From Algoriphagus aquaeductus (GTDB lineage: Bacteria > Bacteroidota > Bacteroidia > Cytophagales > Cyclobacteriaceae), in contig NZ_QKTX01000009.1 in the NCBI RefSeq assembly GCF_003253485.1, forward strand, positions 124,001 to 188,000: a DNA stretch of 64,000 bases, written 5' to 3'. Shown here piece after piece: positions 27,742-37,518 of this stretch. The notes under the pieces are model-generated. The model did no database searches. It was not told where the DNA came from and worked only from the letters and a program-made list of their open reading frames with translations. Each line of letters begins with the position of its first letter. Within the stretch, counting starts at the first letter, position 1. Both the position numbers and the translations under genes were made by a program.

Positions 27742-30700
27742 ATGAGAAAGTTTCTATCAATCGCTTTCGCAATGGCTCTTCTGCTGAGTTTTACTGTCTC
27801 GGCACAAGACCAACGAAGAGTGTTGAGGGGAAAGGTCACTGCTTCAACAGATGGTCTTCCCATGCCGGGCGTCACAATCCTGGACAAGAGTAATCAGTCG
27901 GGTACTACTACCAATGTGGAGGGAGAGTATTCGATTTCGGTGACGGACAAATCCGTTTTGGTGTTTTCCTTCATTGGTTTTTCCTCCAAAGAAGTAACAG
28001 TGGGCAACATGAGTGAGCTCAATGTGGTCTTGGATGAGGAAGCCAGCAATCTATCTGAAGTAGTGGTGACTGCATTCGGGATGGAGCGGGACAAAAAAGC
28101 CCTGGGTTACTCCGTAACCCAAGTAGGCGGAGACCGCTTCACGGAGTCCCGGGCGATCAACTTCGGAAATGCCCTATCCGGTAAAGTAGCAGGTGTCAAT
28201 GTGACTCCTCCGGCCACCGGAGCCGCGGGTTCTACCCGGGTGGTGATCCGTGGTGGCTCATCCTTGACGGGCAATGATCAGCCACTCTATGTGGTCAATG
28301 GTATTCCCATCGAGTCCCGAAACCTTGGTAACGCAGGGATGTGGGGTGGAAATGACTCCGGTGACGGATTGAATTCCATCAACCCGGACGATATCGAGAG
28401 CATCTCGGTATTGAAAGGAAATGCTGCTGCGGCACTTTATGGAGCAAGAGCGGCAAACGGAGTTATTTTGATCACCACCAAAGGCGGGATGAAGAGAAAA
28501 GGGATTGGCGTCTCCTTAAACTCCAACATTACCTTTGACCGGGTGTGGGATCAGACTGATTTTCAAAGACAATATGGTCCGGGTATCGATGGAAGAAGAC
28601 CAACGACCCAAGATGAAGCCCTCAATACCGGAAACAACGGATGGGGTTCAGCTTTTGATGGATCTCCTTCCATTCAGTTTGATGGAGTACAAAGGCCTTA
28701 TGCCTTTACCGGTGAAGGTCTTTCGGATTTCTTCGAAACTGCCTATACCCTCAACAATTCCGTGGCATTGGATGGAGGAAATGAAAATGGCAATTTCCGT
28801 TTTTCATTCTCTGATTTGGACAACAAGGACATTATCCCCAATGCCGGATTTAAGCGAAGAGTGGCCAACATCAACGTAAATGGTAAAATGGGAAAATTGA
28901 CACTCACTGCTTCCGGTCAATATTCCAATCAATTTGCAAAAAACCGTCCCAGACTTTCCGACTCTCCGGGTAACGCCAACTTTGCCATGTTGGTCAAGCC
29001 GGCAAATATTCCGTTGGAGGTGATGAGAGGAACCACCAGCAAGCTGGGAGCAAACGAAAATGGAACAGAACTTCGCTACCAAGGCAATGTGTTTCAAACC
29101 AACCCTTATTGGGCGGCTTATCAGTTCTTCAGAGAAGATGAGACCAACCGTTTCTTGGGAAATGTGTCTTTGAAATATGATTTGACTGACTGGCTCTATG
29201 TACAGGCAAGATTGGGTATGGACTTCCAGTCCCGTGTGGACAGAACTTCAGAGCCTTATGGTACGGCTTATAAGCCTTTGGGTGATTACAACCTGACCGA
29301 GCGTACCCTCAGAGAAGACAATGCAGACTTGTTTATCGGATTCAACAAAACCTTCGGAGATATCTCGGTGGATGGTTTTGTAGGAGGCAACCGAATGAGA
29401 AGCACTTCTGAGAGCTTAAGAGGCGGAGGTAATGACCTGGTTATTCCTTTCTTCAGCTCGGTAAGAAACGTAAGAGCTCCAAGTATTGACTATGGTTTTT
29501 CTGAGTATGGAATCAATTCCTATTTCGCCTCTGCCAACGTAGGATACAAAAACATGATCTTCTTGAATGCAACCGCACGTCAGGATCAGTTTTCTACACT
29601 TACTCCGGCAAACAGCAAGCTTTTCTACCCATCTGTGGGTCTGAGTGCCGTAATCAGTGATATGGTCACCCTTCCCGAGTTCATCACCTTTGCCAAAGTT
29701 CGTGGCTCTTGGGGTGAAGCAGGTGGAGGAGCTCCAAATCCTTATGCCCTCAACTTGACTTATGGTCTGGTAGGTGCAGGTCACTTGGGTGCCAACTTGG
29801 GACAGATCAACAACGGATCTATTCCAAACGCAAACCTAGGCCCATACCGATCCAGCGAATATGAATTCGGTGCTGATTTCCGATTCTTCAATAATAAGGT
29901 AGGATTGGATATCGCATATTATAACCGAACCACCAGAAACGACATCCTTGCTACCGGTATTTCAGCTACCTCCGGTTTTGGATCGACTACGGTCAATATC
30001 GGTGAACTCAACAACAGAGGGATTGAACTCTTGTTGAATGTCACTCCAATCGACCGTGCGGTGAGATGGGATGTGTCCTTCAATTTTGCCAACAACATCT
30101 CTGAAGTACTCAGCTTGGGTACCAATGCAGCCGGTGAACCTATTCAGTTTATCAACTTGGGTCAGTCCCGCTTGATGCGGGAGAATATCCGACACGTAGT
30201 GGGTTTCCCACTGGGTATGATCGCAGGTTACAAGCACTTGAGAGTGAATGGACAGCCGGTGTACGATGCCAATGGATTCCCCGTGACTACAGCTGGATTT
30301 GAAACTTTGGCAGAAGGCCGTCATCCGATTTCAGCCGGTTTGAGCAATACCCTGTCCTGGAAAGGATTCAGACTCTACACCTTGATTGATATCCGTCAGG
30401 GTGGTCACATGGTTTCGGGTACCAATTACTTTGCTTACAACAACGGCTTGCACAAAGAGACCTTGGTAGGTCGTGACGGTACCTTGACCGTAAGTGGGGT
30501 AACTGCCGCAGGTGAAGCCAATACCTGGACCATTCCGGCAGATCCGACCAATCCAGCCCGCTACCTGATCGACAACTATTGGCAGCGCTATGCTTTGGTG
30601 ACTGAAAACATCGTTTATGATGCTTCCTTCGCCAAATTGAGAGAGATGTCTTTTGGATACACATTCCCGAATTCCATGATCTCCAAGACTCCGTTTACCA

Positions 30701-30867
30701 ACTTGTCTTTGTCTTTTGTAGGTAGAAATCTGGCCCTTCTTTGGTCAAAAATTCCTAATGTGGATCCTGAATCTGCTTATGCTGTGGACGGAAATTCCCA
30801 AGGTTTGGAATTCTTCGGTATGCCAACCAACAGAAGCTATGGATTTAATTTATCAGCCAACTTTTAA
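27742..30867 (+). CDS. SusC/RagA-type TonB-dependent outer-membrane transporter
   Basis: From the ATG at 27742 the protein is 1041 aa. It has a signal peptide (M-R-K-F-L-S-I-A-F-A, cleavage after V-S-A), a carboxypeptidase-regulatory-like domain (about residues 25-100, with R-G-K-V-T and P-M-P-G-V-T), a plug domain (about 115-220, with V-R-I-R-G-G-S-S-L-like R-V-V-I-R-G-G-S-S) and a large barrel ending in Phe. It imports oligosaccharides with its SusD partner 14 bp downstream. The locus lacks a FecR/anti-sigma STN domain extension, so control is probably by another regulator. Confidence 0.94.
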   Translation: MRKFLSIAFAMALLLSFTVSAQDQRRVLRGKVTASTDGLPMPGVTILDKSNQSGTTTNVEGEYSISVTDKSVLVFSFIGFSSKEVTVGNMSELNVVLDEEASNLSEVVVTAFGMERDKKALGYSVTQVGGDRFTESRAINFGNALSGKVAGVNVTPPATGAAGSTRVVIRGGSSLTGNDQPLYVVNGIPIESRNLGNAGMWGGNDSGDGLNSINPDDIESISVLKGNAAAALYGARAANGVILITTKGGMKRKGIGVSLNSNITFDRVWDQTDFQRQYGPGIDGRRPTTQDEALNTGNNGWGSAFDGSPSIQFDGVQRPYAFTGEGLSDFFETAYTLNNSVALDGGNENGNFRFSFSDLDNKDIIPNAGFKRRVANINVNGKMGKLTLTASGQYSNQFAKNRPRLSDSPGNANFAMLVKPANIPLEVMRGTTSKLGANENGTELRYQGNVFQTNPYWAAYQFFREDETNRFLGNVSLKYDLTDWLYVQARLGMDFQSRVDRTSEPYGTAYKPLGDYNLTERTLREDNADLFIGFNKTFGDISVDGFVGGNRMRSTSESLRGGGNDLVIPFFSSVRNVRAPSIDYGFSEYGINSYFASANVGYKNMIFLNATARQDQFSTLTPANSKLFYPSVGLSAVISDMVTLPEFITFAKVRGSWGEAGGGAPNPYALNLTYGLVGAGHLGANLGQINNGSIPNANLGPYRSSEYEFGADFRFFNNKVGLDIAYYNRTTRNDILATGISATSGFGSTTVNIGELNNRGIELLLNVTPIDRAVRWDVSFNFANNISEVLSLGTNAAGEPIQFINLGQSRLMRENIRHVVGFPLGMIAGYKHLRVNGQPVYDANGFPVTTAGFETLAEGRHPISAGLSNTLSWKGFRLYTLIDIRQGGHMVSGTNYFAYNNGLHKETLVGRDGTLTVSGVTAAGEANTWTIPADPTNPARYLIDNYWQRYALVTENIVYDASFAKLREMSFGYTFPNSMISKTPFTNLSLSFVGRNLALLWSKIPNVDPESAYAVDGNSQGLEFFGMPTNRSYGFNLSANF

Positions 30868-30881
30868 TTGACCCAAGAGCT

Positions 30882-32447
30882 ATGAAAATTTCAAGAAAAC
30901 TGGCGATAGCATTGATGGCAGGGACGCTTACTTTCACCTCCTGCAACGAGTCCGAATTGCTGGACCTGAACATTGATCAAAACTCAGCCACCAATATCGA
31001 TATGTCGTACCTTTTCTCCAGAGCCACTTTGGCCATAGGAGGAGAGTATGAAAATACCCGAATCGCGATGCTTTACGCATCTACCATGGTTCAGCAGACT
31101 GCCTCTACCGCAGGATATTTCAGCGGAGATAAGTATTTCTACAACCCGCAATATTCGGGAGCTTACATGGAAACCCATTATACCGGTGTGGTCCGACTGC
31201 TTACTCATGTGATCAGCAAGACAGAAGGGGATGCCTCCCAGGCTAACCTCAATGCAGCGGCTACAATCCTGAGAGTATTTGACCTGCACCGGATGACGGA
31301 TATCTATGGAGATATTCCTTATTTCCAAGCCGGTAAAGGTCTGGAAGGAGAAGAAAACTGGTTCCCGAAATATGATGCTCAAAAGGATATCTATACGGCA
31401 ATGATTGCTGATCTCCGAGCGGCTAGAGATAGATTCTCCGAATCTGCTCGACCTTTGGGTGCTCAGGATTTCATTTACAATGGGAATATTTCCAAGTGGA
31501 AAAAATTTGCCAATGCCTTGTTGATGAGGATCGCCATGAGAATGAGCAATGTAGATCCTACTACTGCACAGCAGGTATTTATTGAGGCCAACAACAGTGG
31601 AGCATTCACCTCCAATGATGACATTGCCTTTATCAAATATGCTCCGGGTCCTCAGGGAGTAAACAGAAACGGATTGAATGATGGCTATTGGAATACCTAC
31701 AAGTATTCCCGAGACTGCAAAATCTCCGCGACGATGATGAACTGGATGAATGCCAACAATGATCCGAGAAAGATGATCCTAACCGGTGGAATTGGAGATC
31801 CGGAGGTACCTGCCACTTGGATCACCGATCCTGCTCAGCAGATAGGTATGCCAAACGGATATACTTCTACCAATATCGTCAACGCGGTTCCTCCGGGTAC
31901 CCTTAGCCGATTCCCTATTGTGCAGCGTAACTTCTCCATGCTCAACCTGAAGTATTTGGATTGGGAAGACCCTTACTACCTGGTCTCTTACGCAGAAGTG
32001 GAGTTGATGAAAGCTGAGGCAGCTGTCAAAGGCTGGATTTCGACCTCTGCCGAATCTCACTTCAACAATGGCGTCACCGCGGCGATCAATTCCTGGGTGT
32101 ATTTTGATCCTTCTTTTGCAGTGACTCCGGACAAAACGGCGGCGTACCTTGCTGGAAGAGGATTTGCAGCTGCATCCAACGCTAACAAGCTCAGACTGAT
32201 CGGAGAAGAATATTGGGCAGCCAATTTCCTGAATGCGATTGAAGCATGGTCCAACTGGAGAAGAACAGGCTTTCCTGCTTTGACTCCTACCAATGACCCG
32301 AATGCCTTTGAAGGAAACTTTATTCCTCGAAGATTGAAGTATTGGGAAAATGAGATCGGATCCAATCCTAAAAATTACAGTGATGCCATTGCCCGTATGG
32401 GAGCTGACCTGTTTGCCACCAAAGTTTGGTGGGACGGAGGAAAATAA
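30882..32447 (+). CDS. SusD/RagB-family glycan-binding lipoprotein
   Basis: The 521-aa protein has a lipoprotein signal ending T-S-C-N-E-S, so the mature N-terminus is a lipidated Cys. The helical TPR-like core includes L-H-R-M-T-D-I-Y-G-D-I-P-Y, typical of the SusD-like-2 group. It sits on the outer surface and captures glycans for the SusC-like channel. The SusC/SusD order and 14-bp gap are standard. A terminator-like hairpin follows. Confidence 0.93.
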   Translation: MKISRKLAIALMAGTLTFTSCNESELLDLNIDQNSATNIDMSYLFSRATLAIGGEYENTRIAMLYASTMVQQTASTAGYFSGDKYFYNPQYSGAYMETHYTGVVRLLTHVISKTEGDASQANLNAAATILRVFDLHRMTDIYGDIPYFQAGKGLEGEENWFPKYDAQKDIYTAMIADLRAARDRFSESARPLGAQDFIYNGNISKWKKFANALLMRIAMRMSNVDPTTAQQVFIEANNSGAFTSNDDIAFIKYAPGPQGVNRNGLNDGYWNTYKYSRDCKISATMMNWMNANNDPRKMILTGGIGDPEVPATWITDPAQQIGMPNGYTSTNIVNAVPPGTLSRFPIVQRNFSMLNLKYLDWEDPYYLVSYAEVELMKAEAAVKGWISTSAESHFNNGVTAAINSWVYFDPSFAVTPDKTAAYLAGRGFAAASNANKLRLIGEEYWAANFLNAIEAWSNWRRTGFPALTPTNDPNAFEGNFIPRRLKYWENEIGSNPKNYSDAIARMGADLFATKVWWDGGK

Positions 32448-32469
32448 TCTTCCTGCTAAATAATTCATT

Positions 32470-32507
32470 CAGAGGTTTTGGATTCGTCCAAGACCTCTGT
32501 TTTTTTT
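32470..32507 (+). terminator. Terminator inside the glycan locus
   Basis: CAGAGGTTTTGGA, TTCG tetraloop, TCCAAGACCTCTG (one G-U pair) and eight T. It lies between the susD-like gene and the GH18 gene, so the downstream enzymes may be transcribed at a lower level by read-through or from their own promoter. Confidence 0.9.
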
Positions 32508-32527
32508 GAACCTAAACCCAGAACAAA

Positions 32528-33682
32528 ATGAAGAATTGGAAACTGACCTTTTTCACCATCGCTTTAATGGGAAGCTTTGTGTTTTGTCTCAATGCCCAAA
32601 ACCGAAAGCCTTACATCATCGGATATGTCGCATCCTGGAAAGGGGTAGATCCTGAGAAAATTCCTGCTGAAAAATTGACCCACCTCAACTATGCTTTCGC
32701 CAATGTGGAAAATGGGGTGGTGACTTCAGGAAAGGGATTGGCTGAGCGGGATAGCCTGAATTTTATTCTTCTCCAACAACTCAAAAAAAGAAATCCGGAT
32801 TTGAAGATTCTGGTTTCGATCGGAGGTTGGACTTGGTCAAAGGGATTCTCAGACGCAGTGCTCACGGAAGAAAGTCGCGAAAAGCTTACCCGTTCTGGAA
32901 TTGATTTTTTAATCAAACATCAACTTGATGGGTTGGACTTTGATTGGGAATATCCCGCCTGGCCTGGGGACAACAACCCGGTTCGCCCGGAGGATCGGGA
33001 AAACTTCGTAGCCATGCTCAAAAGCTTCCGGGAAGCATTGGATTCTTTGGGTAATCTTCAGGACAAGCATTATCTGAGTACGATTGCCTCGGGAGGATTC
33101 AGGCAATACCTTGAAGTCAATGATCTTCGGACTGCTCAGCAATACCTGGATTTTATCAATATCATGGCTTATGATCTTTTTGGCGCCGGAGATCGCATCA
33201 CCGGTCATCATGCCAACCTTTTCAATGGAGAAGAGCATTTGGTTCCTGAAAAGAAAAAGGGGAGGTCGGCCGATTCGGCGGTATTGGAGCATATTGAGTT
33301 TGGAGTGCCGGCAGAAAAAATCGTGTTGGGAGTGCCTTTTTATGGCAAGCGTTGGAAAAATGTTGAGGCAGGAGAGACCTTGGGAAGGTATCAGTCGGGG
33401 GAATTTGACAAATCCATGCCCTATGCACAGATCAAGGAGCTTCTAAAGGATGACTCGTATCAAAGGCATTGGGACAGTCAGGCACAAAATCCCTTTCTTT
33501 TTGCCCCAACAGCCAACTATTGGGTCACTTATGAAGACGAACAATCCATGGCCGTCAAGATGAACTATATCCTGAAAAAAGGATTGGCAGGAGCGATGTT
33601 TTGGGAATTGTCCGAGGACCCGGAAGGGACCCTTTTGGAAACGATGTTTCAAGCATTAAATCCTCAGAATGGGTCTAAATGA
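32528..33682 (+). CDS. GH18 chitinase-like glycoside hydrolase
   Basis: The 384-aa protein has a signal peptide (ends L-N-A-Q), a chitinase barrel with S-I-G-G-W-T-W-S near residue 99 and the GH18 catalytic motif D-G-L-D-F-D-W-E-Y near 136, where the Glu is the acid. M-A-Y-D-L-F-G near 216 is another family block. The (beta/alpha)8 barrel continues to F-W-E-L-S near the end. It would cleave beta-1,4 bonds next to GlcNAc in chitin, or the core of N-glycans if an endo-beta-N-acetylglucosaminidase; the Tyr/Trp pattern favours chitinase. The ROK gene overlaps its end by 14 bp. Confidence 0.9.
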   Translation: MKNWKLTFFTIALMGSFVFCLNAQNRKPYIIGYVASWKGVDPEKIPAEKLTHLNYAFANVENGVVTSGKGLAERDSLNFILLQQLKKRNPDLKILVSIGGWTWSKGFSDAVLTEESREKLTRSGIDFLIKHQLDGLDFDWEYPAWPGDNNPVRPEDRENFVAMLKSFREALDSLGNLQDKHYLSTIASGGFRQYLEVNDLRTAQQYLDFINIMAYDLFGAGDRITGHHANLFNGEEHLVPEKKKGRSADSAVLEHIEFGVPAEKIVLGVPFYGKRWKNVEAGETLGRYQSGEFDKSMPYAQIKELLKDDSYQRHWDSQAQNPFLFAPTANYWVTYEDEQSMAVKMNYILKKGLAGAMFWELSEDPEGTLLETMFQALNPQNGSK

Positions 33683-34544
33683 TTCTTCGCCTTTCCGGAT
33701 AGGGATTGACATAGGCGGTACCCATATTTCCGCGGCAAAAGTGGGTACTGTGGACCGTCGATTTTTGATACAGGATCTGTATCAACAGGAAGTGGACACC
33801 GGACTTAATGCCGAATCCATTATTTCCTCCTGGACACAAGCCATCTCAAAGGTTTCGGAAGGAAGGAGGGATGTACAGTTTGGAATCAGTATGCCCGGAC
33901 CATTTGATTATGACCATGGGGTGTCGAGGATTCAGGTTCAGGGAAAAATGAAAGCCTTGTATGGCTTATCGGTGAAAGACCTGTTGGCAGAACAGCTACA
34001 AGTGTCTACTGGGCAAATAAAATTTATCAATGATGCCGAAGCCTTTTTGACAGGAGAAAGCCTGGCAGGGAGCGGCATGGGTCTGGACCATCTCATTGGA
34101 ATTACTTTGGGTACCGGATTGGGGTCGGCCATCAAAGTACTGGATGTGACCAAAGATGCCAAGCTTTGGACGGCCCCCTTTCGGAATGGAATTGCCGAAG
34201 ATTATTTGGGTACCAGATGGTTTGTAAACAAAGCATTTGCAGGATATGGAGTCCAAATCGCAGGAGTCAAAGACTTGCTGGATTCTTCGTTTGATCCGGG
34301 CATAGCTCAGCATTTATTTGAGGAATTTGGGCGAACCTTGGGAGAATTTTTAATTCCTTACCTGGTCAGGCTTCAGATCCAAAAAGTAATTCTGGGAGGG
34401 AAAATTTCCCAATCGGCCCCTAGGTTTGTACCCGCTACACTCGAATACTTAAGGGAATTTGGTGTCCAAGTTCCGATAGAAGTTTCTCATTTGGGTGAAA
34501 ATGCGGCTCTCATTGGCGCAATTTCTCCATTTTTAAACCACTGA
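33669..34544 (+). CDS. ROK-family sugar kinase
   Basis: The 291-aa protein begins with the phosphate-1 motif G-I-D-I-G-G-T-H-I-S near residue 12 and has I-T-L-G-T-G-L-G-S as the phosphate-2 block. The catalytic Asp is likely in N-D-A-E-A-F near 117. The Cys-rich zinc motif seen in many ROK proteins is missing. It overlaps the GH18 gene, so it may phosphorylate the released GlcNAc or another hexose in the cytoplasm. No helix-turn-helix domain, so it is a kinase, not a repressor. Confidence 0.85.
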   Translation: MGLNDSSPFRIGIDIGGTHISAAKVGTVDRRFLIQDLYQQEVDTGLNAESIISSWTQAISKVSEGRRDVQFGISMPGPFDYDHGVSRIQVQGKMKALYGLSVKDLLAEQLQVSTGQIKFINDAEAFLTGESLAGSGMGLDHLIGITLGTGLGSAIKVLDVTKDAKLWTAPFRNGIAEDYLGTRWFVNKAFAGYGVQIAGVKDLLDSSFDPGIAQHLFEEFGRTLGEFLIPYLVRLQIQKVILGGKISQSAPRFVPATLEYLREFGVQVPIEVSHLGENAALIGAISPFLNH

Positions 34545-34556
34545 AATACGACAACT

Positions 34557-36422
34557 ATGAAAAAAACAGCCGCAATTCTGGTCTTTTTACTCTATATCCT
34601 CCAAATCCCGGTTCAAGGTCAAGACCGAGTAGACTTGATCATCGTGGGAGGTGGGGCCAGTGGAACAGCTGCTGGCATAGCGGCAGGGAGGATGGGAACC
34701 AAAACTGTTATTTTGGAGCCCACTTCCTGGTTGGGAGGGATGCTGACTTCCGCCGGGGTTTCGGCGATCGATGGGAATCATCGCTTGCCTTCAGGCATTT
34801 GGGGAGAGTTTCGAAAAGAGTTGGAAGCTTATTATGGAGGTCCTGAAAAGTTGTCCACGGGCTGGGTATCCAATACGCTCTTTGAACCTCGGATAGGAAA
34901 TGAGATCCTACAAAAAATGGCGGCTACCGTTCCTGATTTGACGGTCAGATTTGAAAGTCAATGGACCTCAGCTAATTATACTGAAGGGCTTTGGACTGTG
35001 GTGTTCAGGCAAAATGGACAATTGTATCGGATTCAAGCACCCCTATTGATCGATGCCACTGAACTGGGAGATGTGGCAGCTGCACAAGGGTTGCCTTATC
35101 GATTGGGGATGGATGCCCGGGCCGAAATCGGGGAGGAATTTGCTCCTGAACAAGGTAATGACATCGTGCAGGACCTGACCTATGTGGCTACCTTACAGGA
35201 TTATGGACAGGGGGTAGATAGGACCATTCCTCGGCCGGCTGATTACGATCCTGCCGAGTTTGCTTGCGCCTGTGCCCATGCCGATCCTACGACCGACCAT
35301 GATCCAACCTTGGATTGTGGAAAAATGATGGACTATGGCAAGCTTCCCAACGGAAAATACATGATCAACTGGCCCAATTGTGGCAATGACCACTATGTCA
35401 ATCTGGTGGAGCTTAGTCCGGAGGAACGGGAAAAGGAGTTGGAAAAAGCCAAACAAACCACGCTGAGATTTGTGTATTACATTCAGCATGAGCTGGGCTT
35501 CAGGCACCTGGGTTTGGCAGAAGATGAGTATCCTTCCGATGACCATCTTCCCATGATTCCTTACCACCGGGAATCCAGAAGGTATAGAGGATTGGTGGAT
35601 TTTACACTTCCCTTTGTGCGCTCGCCATATGCTGCCCCAAGCTCATTGTATCGCACCGGTGTGGCGGTTGGGGATTACACCATCGATCATCATCATAAAA
35701 AGAAACCGGATGCACCGGCCATTGATTTTATTAAAATCCGGGTGCCTTCCTATAATGTGCCTCTGGGTGCACTTATTCCTAAAGAGCATCCAGCCCTAAT
35801 CTTGGCTGAGAAAAGTATTTCCGTATCCAATATCGTGAATGGGGCCACAAGATTGCAGCCGGTTGTCCTGGGGATAGGGCATGCAGCCGGAGTGTTGGCG
35901 ACAGAAGCGTTGAAGCAAAAGAAACCCCTTTCAGAAGTTTCTATCCGTTCGGTGCAGCAGGCTTTGCTTGACCAAAAGGCCTATATCATGCCTTTTATAG
36001 ATATGACTCCTTCTGATCCATACTTCCAGTCCATGCAAAAAGCAGGAGCCTTGGGGGTATTCAAAGGAGAGGGCGTACCATATCTATGGGCCAATCAAAC
36101 CTGGTTTTATCCCGAACGACTGGCTACAGAATTTGAAACAGTGGATGGACTTAGGCCATTTTATCCGGAGCTCAGGGATTTTTGGGGGGCTTCCGGAGAC
36201 TATCTTCGGGGAGAAAGATTGATCCTGATTTTACAGCGCATTCGTCCCGATCTGATTGAGGAAACAATCCTCAATGAGTGGAAAACAGCCGGTCTTTCGG
36301 GGCAATTTAGCGCAGCCAGAACTCTGACCAGAAAAGAGACCGCTGTTCTTTTGGATAGAATTCTGAATATTTTTCAAAAAGAAGTGGACTGGAGCGGGTA
36401 TTGGATAGAGCCTAGAGATTAG
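34557..36422 (+). CDS. FAD-dependent oxidoreductase, secreted
   Basis: The 621-aa protein has a signal peptide (M-K-K-T-A-A-I-L-V-F, cleavage after V-Q-G), then V-G-G-G-A-S-G-T-A-A-G, the FAD-binding motif near residue 28, and E-P-T-S-W-L-G-G-M-L. It fits the FAD_oxidored group (PF12831 type) common in Bacteroidota polysaccharide loci. The role of such enzymes in glycan use is not settled; an oxidised or amino-sugar substrate is possible. It is 12 bp after the ROK gene, so it belongs to the same operon. Confidence 0.83.
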   Translation: MKKTAAILVFLLYILQIPVQGQDRVDLIIVGGGASGTAAGIAAGRMGTKTVILEPTSWLGGMLTSAGVSAIDGNHRLPSGIWGEFRKELEAYYGGPEKLSTGWVSNTLFEPRIGNEILQKMAATVPDLTVRFESQWTSANYTEGLWTVVFRQNGQLYRIQAPLLIDATELGDVAAAQGLPYRLGMDARAEIGEEFAPEQGNDIVQDLTYVATLQDYGQGVDRTIPRPADYDPAEFACACAHADPTTDHDPTLDCGKMMDYGKLPNGKYMINWPNCGNDHYVNLVELSPEEREKELEKAKQTTLRFVYYIQHELGFRHLGLAEDEYPSDDHLPMIPYHRESRRYRGLVDFTLPFVRSPYAAPSSLYRTGVAVGDYTIDHHHKKKPDAPAIDFIKIRVPSYNVPLGALIPKEHPALILAEKSISVSNIVNGATRLQPVVLGIGHAAGVLATEALKQKKPLSEVSIRSVQQALLDQKAYIMPFIDMTPSDPYFQSMQKAGALGVFKGEGVPYLWANQTWFYPERLATEFETVDGLRPFYPELRDFWGASGDYLRGERLILILQRIRPDLIEETILNEWKTAGLSGQFSAARTLTRKETAVLLDRILNIFQKEVDWSGYWIEPRD

Positions 36423-36710
36423 AGCCAAGATGCAATTGACTTGGGGTAATTTGCAGCCTTGAAACTCCTTCTTGGTTCTTGATTTAACCAAAGGCTTACA
36501 GTAATTCTATTTCTGTCCGCATATTGCTATTGAATGTCTGCAAATTGGGTGGGAAAAAGAAAAACCGAGGATGACTTTAAGCCGGCTGTTTACCTGCTCA
36601 AAACTCAGCCCAACAATCATTTTGGCTTCAAAAATGCTCAATTCAAAGAAAATTTATGGTTTTTCCCGTATGTTTGTCGGGTTTTTGATCCTTTTCACTA
36701 GCTATAAATA
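36423..36710. other. Leader region before the wza-wzc pair
   Basis: A 288-bp stretch holding the promoter of the export genes. An ATG at 36534 opens a 55-codon frame to TAG at 36701 (M-S-A-N-W-V-G-K-R-K-T-E-D-D-F) just before the wza start; it is not recognised and could be a leader peptide or chance. No UpxY/NusG-type antiterminator gene is seen. Confidence 0.4.
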
Positions 36711-37517
36711 ATGAAAAATCTTTTAAAAGGAGGACTATGGATCCTGTTGTGTGGTGTGGTGTTCTCCTGTGTGTCCAATGAAAAAATCATCTATCTTCAA
36801 AATATTGAAGGCAAAGAGCAGATTCCTGAGGGCCAACTGATTTCTTACGAAATCCCCGAATACAAACTACAATACAACGACATCATTGATGTCAATGTGC
36901 AGACGGTGGATGACCTTCTTAAGAATGGCTTCAACACAGCCGATGAAAACAATGCCATGCGGATGCAAATGGCGCAGGGAGGTGGAGATATTTACTACAT
37001 GACGGGCTACACCGTGGACAAAAACGGAAATATTCGGCTCCCCATCGTAGGTGAAGTTAAAGTTCAGGATAAAACCATCGAAGAAGCAAGAATTGAAATC
37101 GAGCGTAGACTGAAAGAGTACGTCGTGACCGAAGTTTATGTAAAGGTGAAACTCGGAGGAATCCGATATTCAGCTTTGGGGGAATTTCGCAGACCCGGAA
37201 AGTTTGTGGTGCTTCAGGACAGAATGACCATTTTCGAAGCCATTGCCAATGCCGGTGATCTGTCCAATATTGCCAAGCGAGATGAAATTTTATTGATACG
37301 ACAATACCCGGAGGGGACCAAGCTTCACCGCATCAATTTGAATGACCGTCAGGTGATCAACTCGTCTTTTTATTTCATTCAGCCCAATGATCAGCTCTAT
37401 GCAGAGCCCATGAAAGTAAGAGAAGTTGGTGCCGGTGAAAATGCCGCTCAGTCCTTGCTTCTTTTTACTTCAGTGCTGACCTCACTTTTGCTTATTGTTA
37501 ATTTGTTTACCAGGTAA
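36711..37517 (+). CDS. Polysaccharide export outer-membrane protein (Wza-like)
   Basis: The 268-aa lipoprotein starts M-K-N-L-L-K-G-G-L with lipobox V-V-F-S-C-V near residue 20. A Poly_export domain (L-Q-Y-N-D-I-I-D-V near 56) is followed by SLBB-type repeats (S-A-L-G-E-F-R-R-P-G-K-F near 151). A hydrophobic C-terminal helix fits the barrel-forming helix of Wza. It sits 1 bp before the wzc-like gene. Together they would form the outer and inner parts of a capsule/exopolysaccharide export machine. Confidence 0.9.
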   Translation: MKNLLKGGLWILLCGVVFSCVSNEKIIYLQNIEGKEQIPEGQLISYEIPEYKLQYNDIIDVNVQTVDDLLKNGFNTADENNAMRMQMAQGGGDIYYMTGYTVDKNGNIRLPIVGEVKVQDKTIEEARIEIERRLKEYVVTEVYVKVKLGGIRYSALGEFRRPGKFVVLQDRMTIFEAIANAGDLSNIAKRDEILLIRQYPEGTKLHRINLNDRQVINSSFYFIQPNDQLYAEPMKVREVGAGENAAQSLLLFTSVLTSLLLIVNLFTR

Positions 37518-37518
37518 G

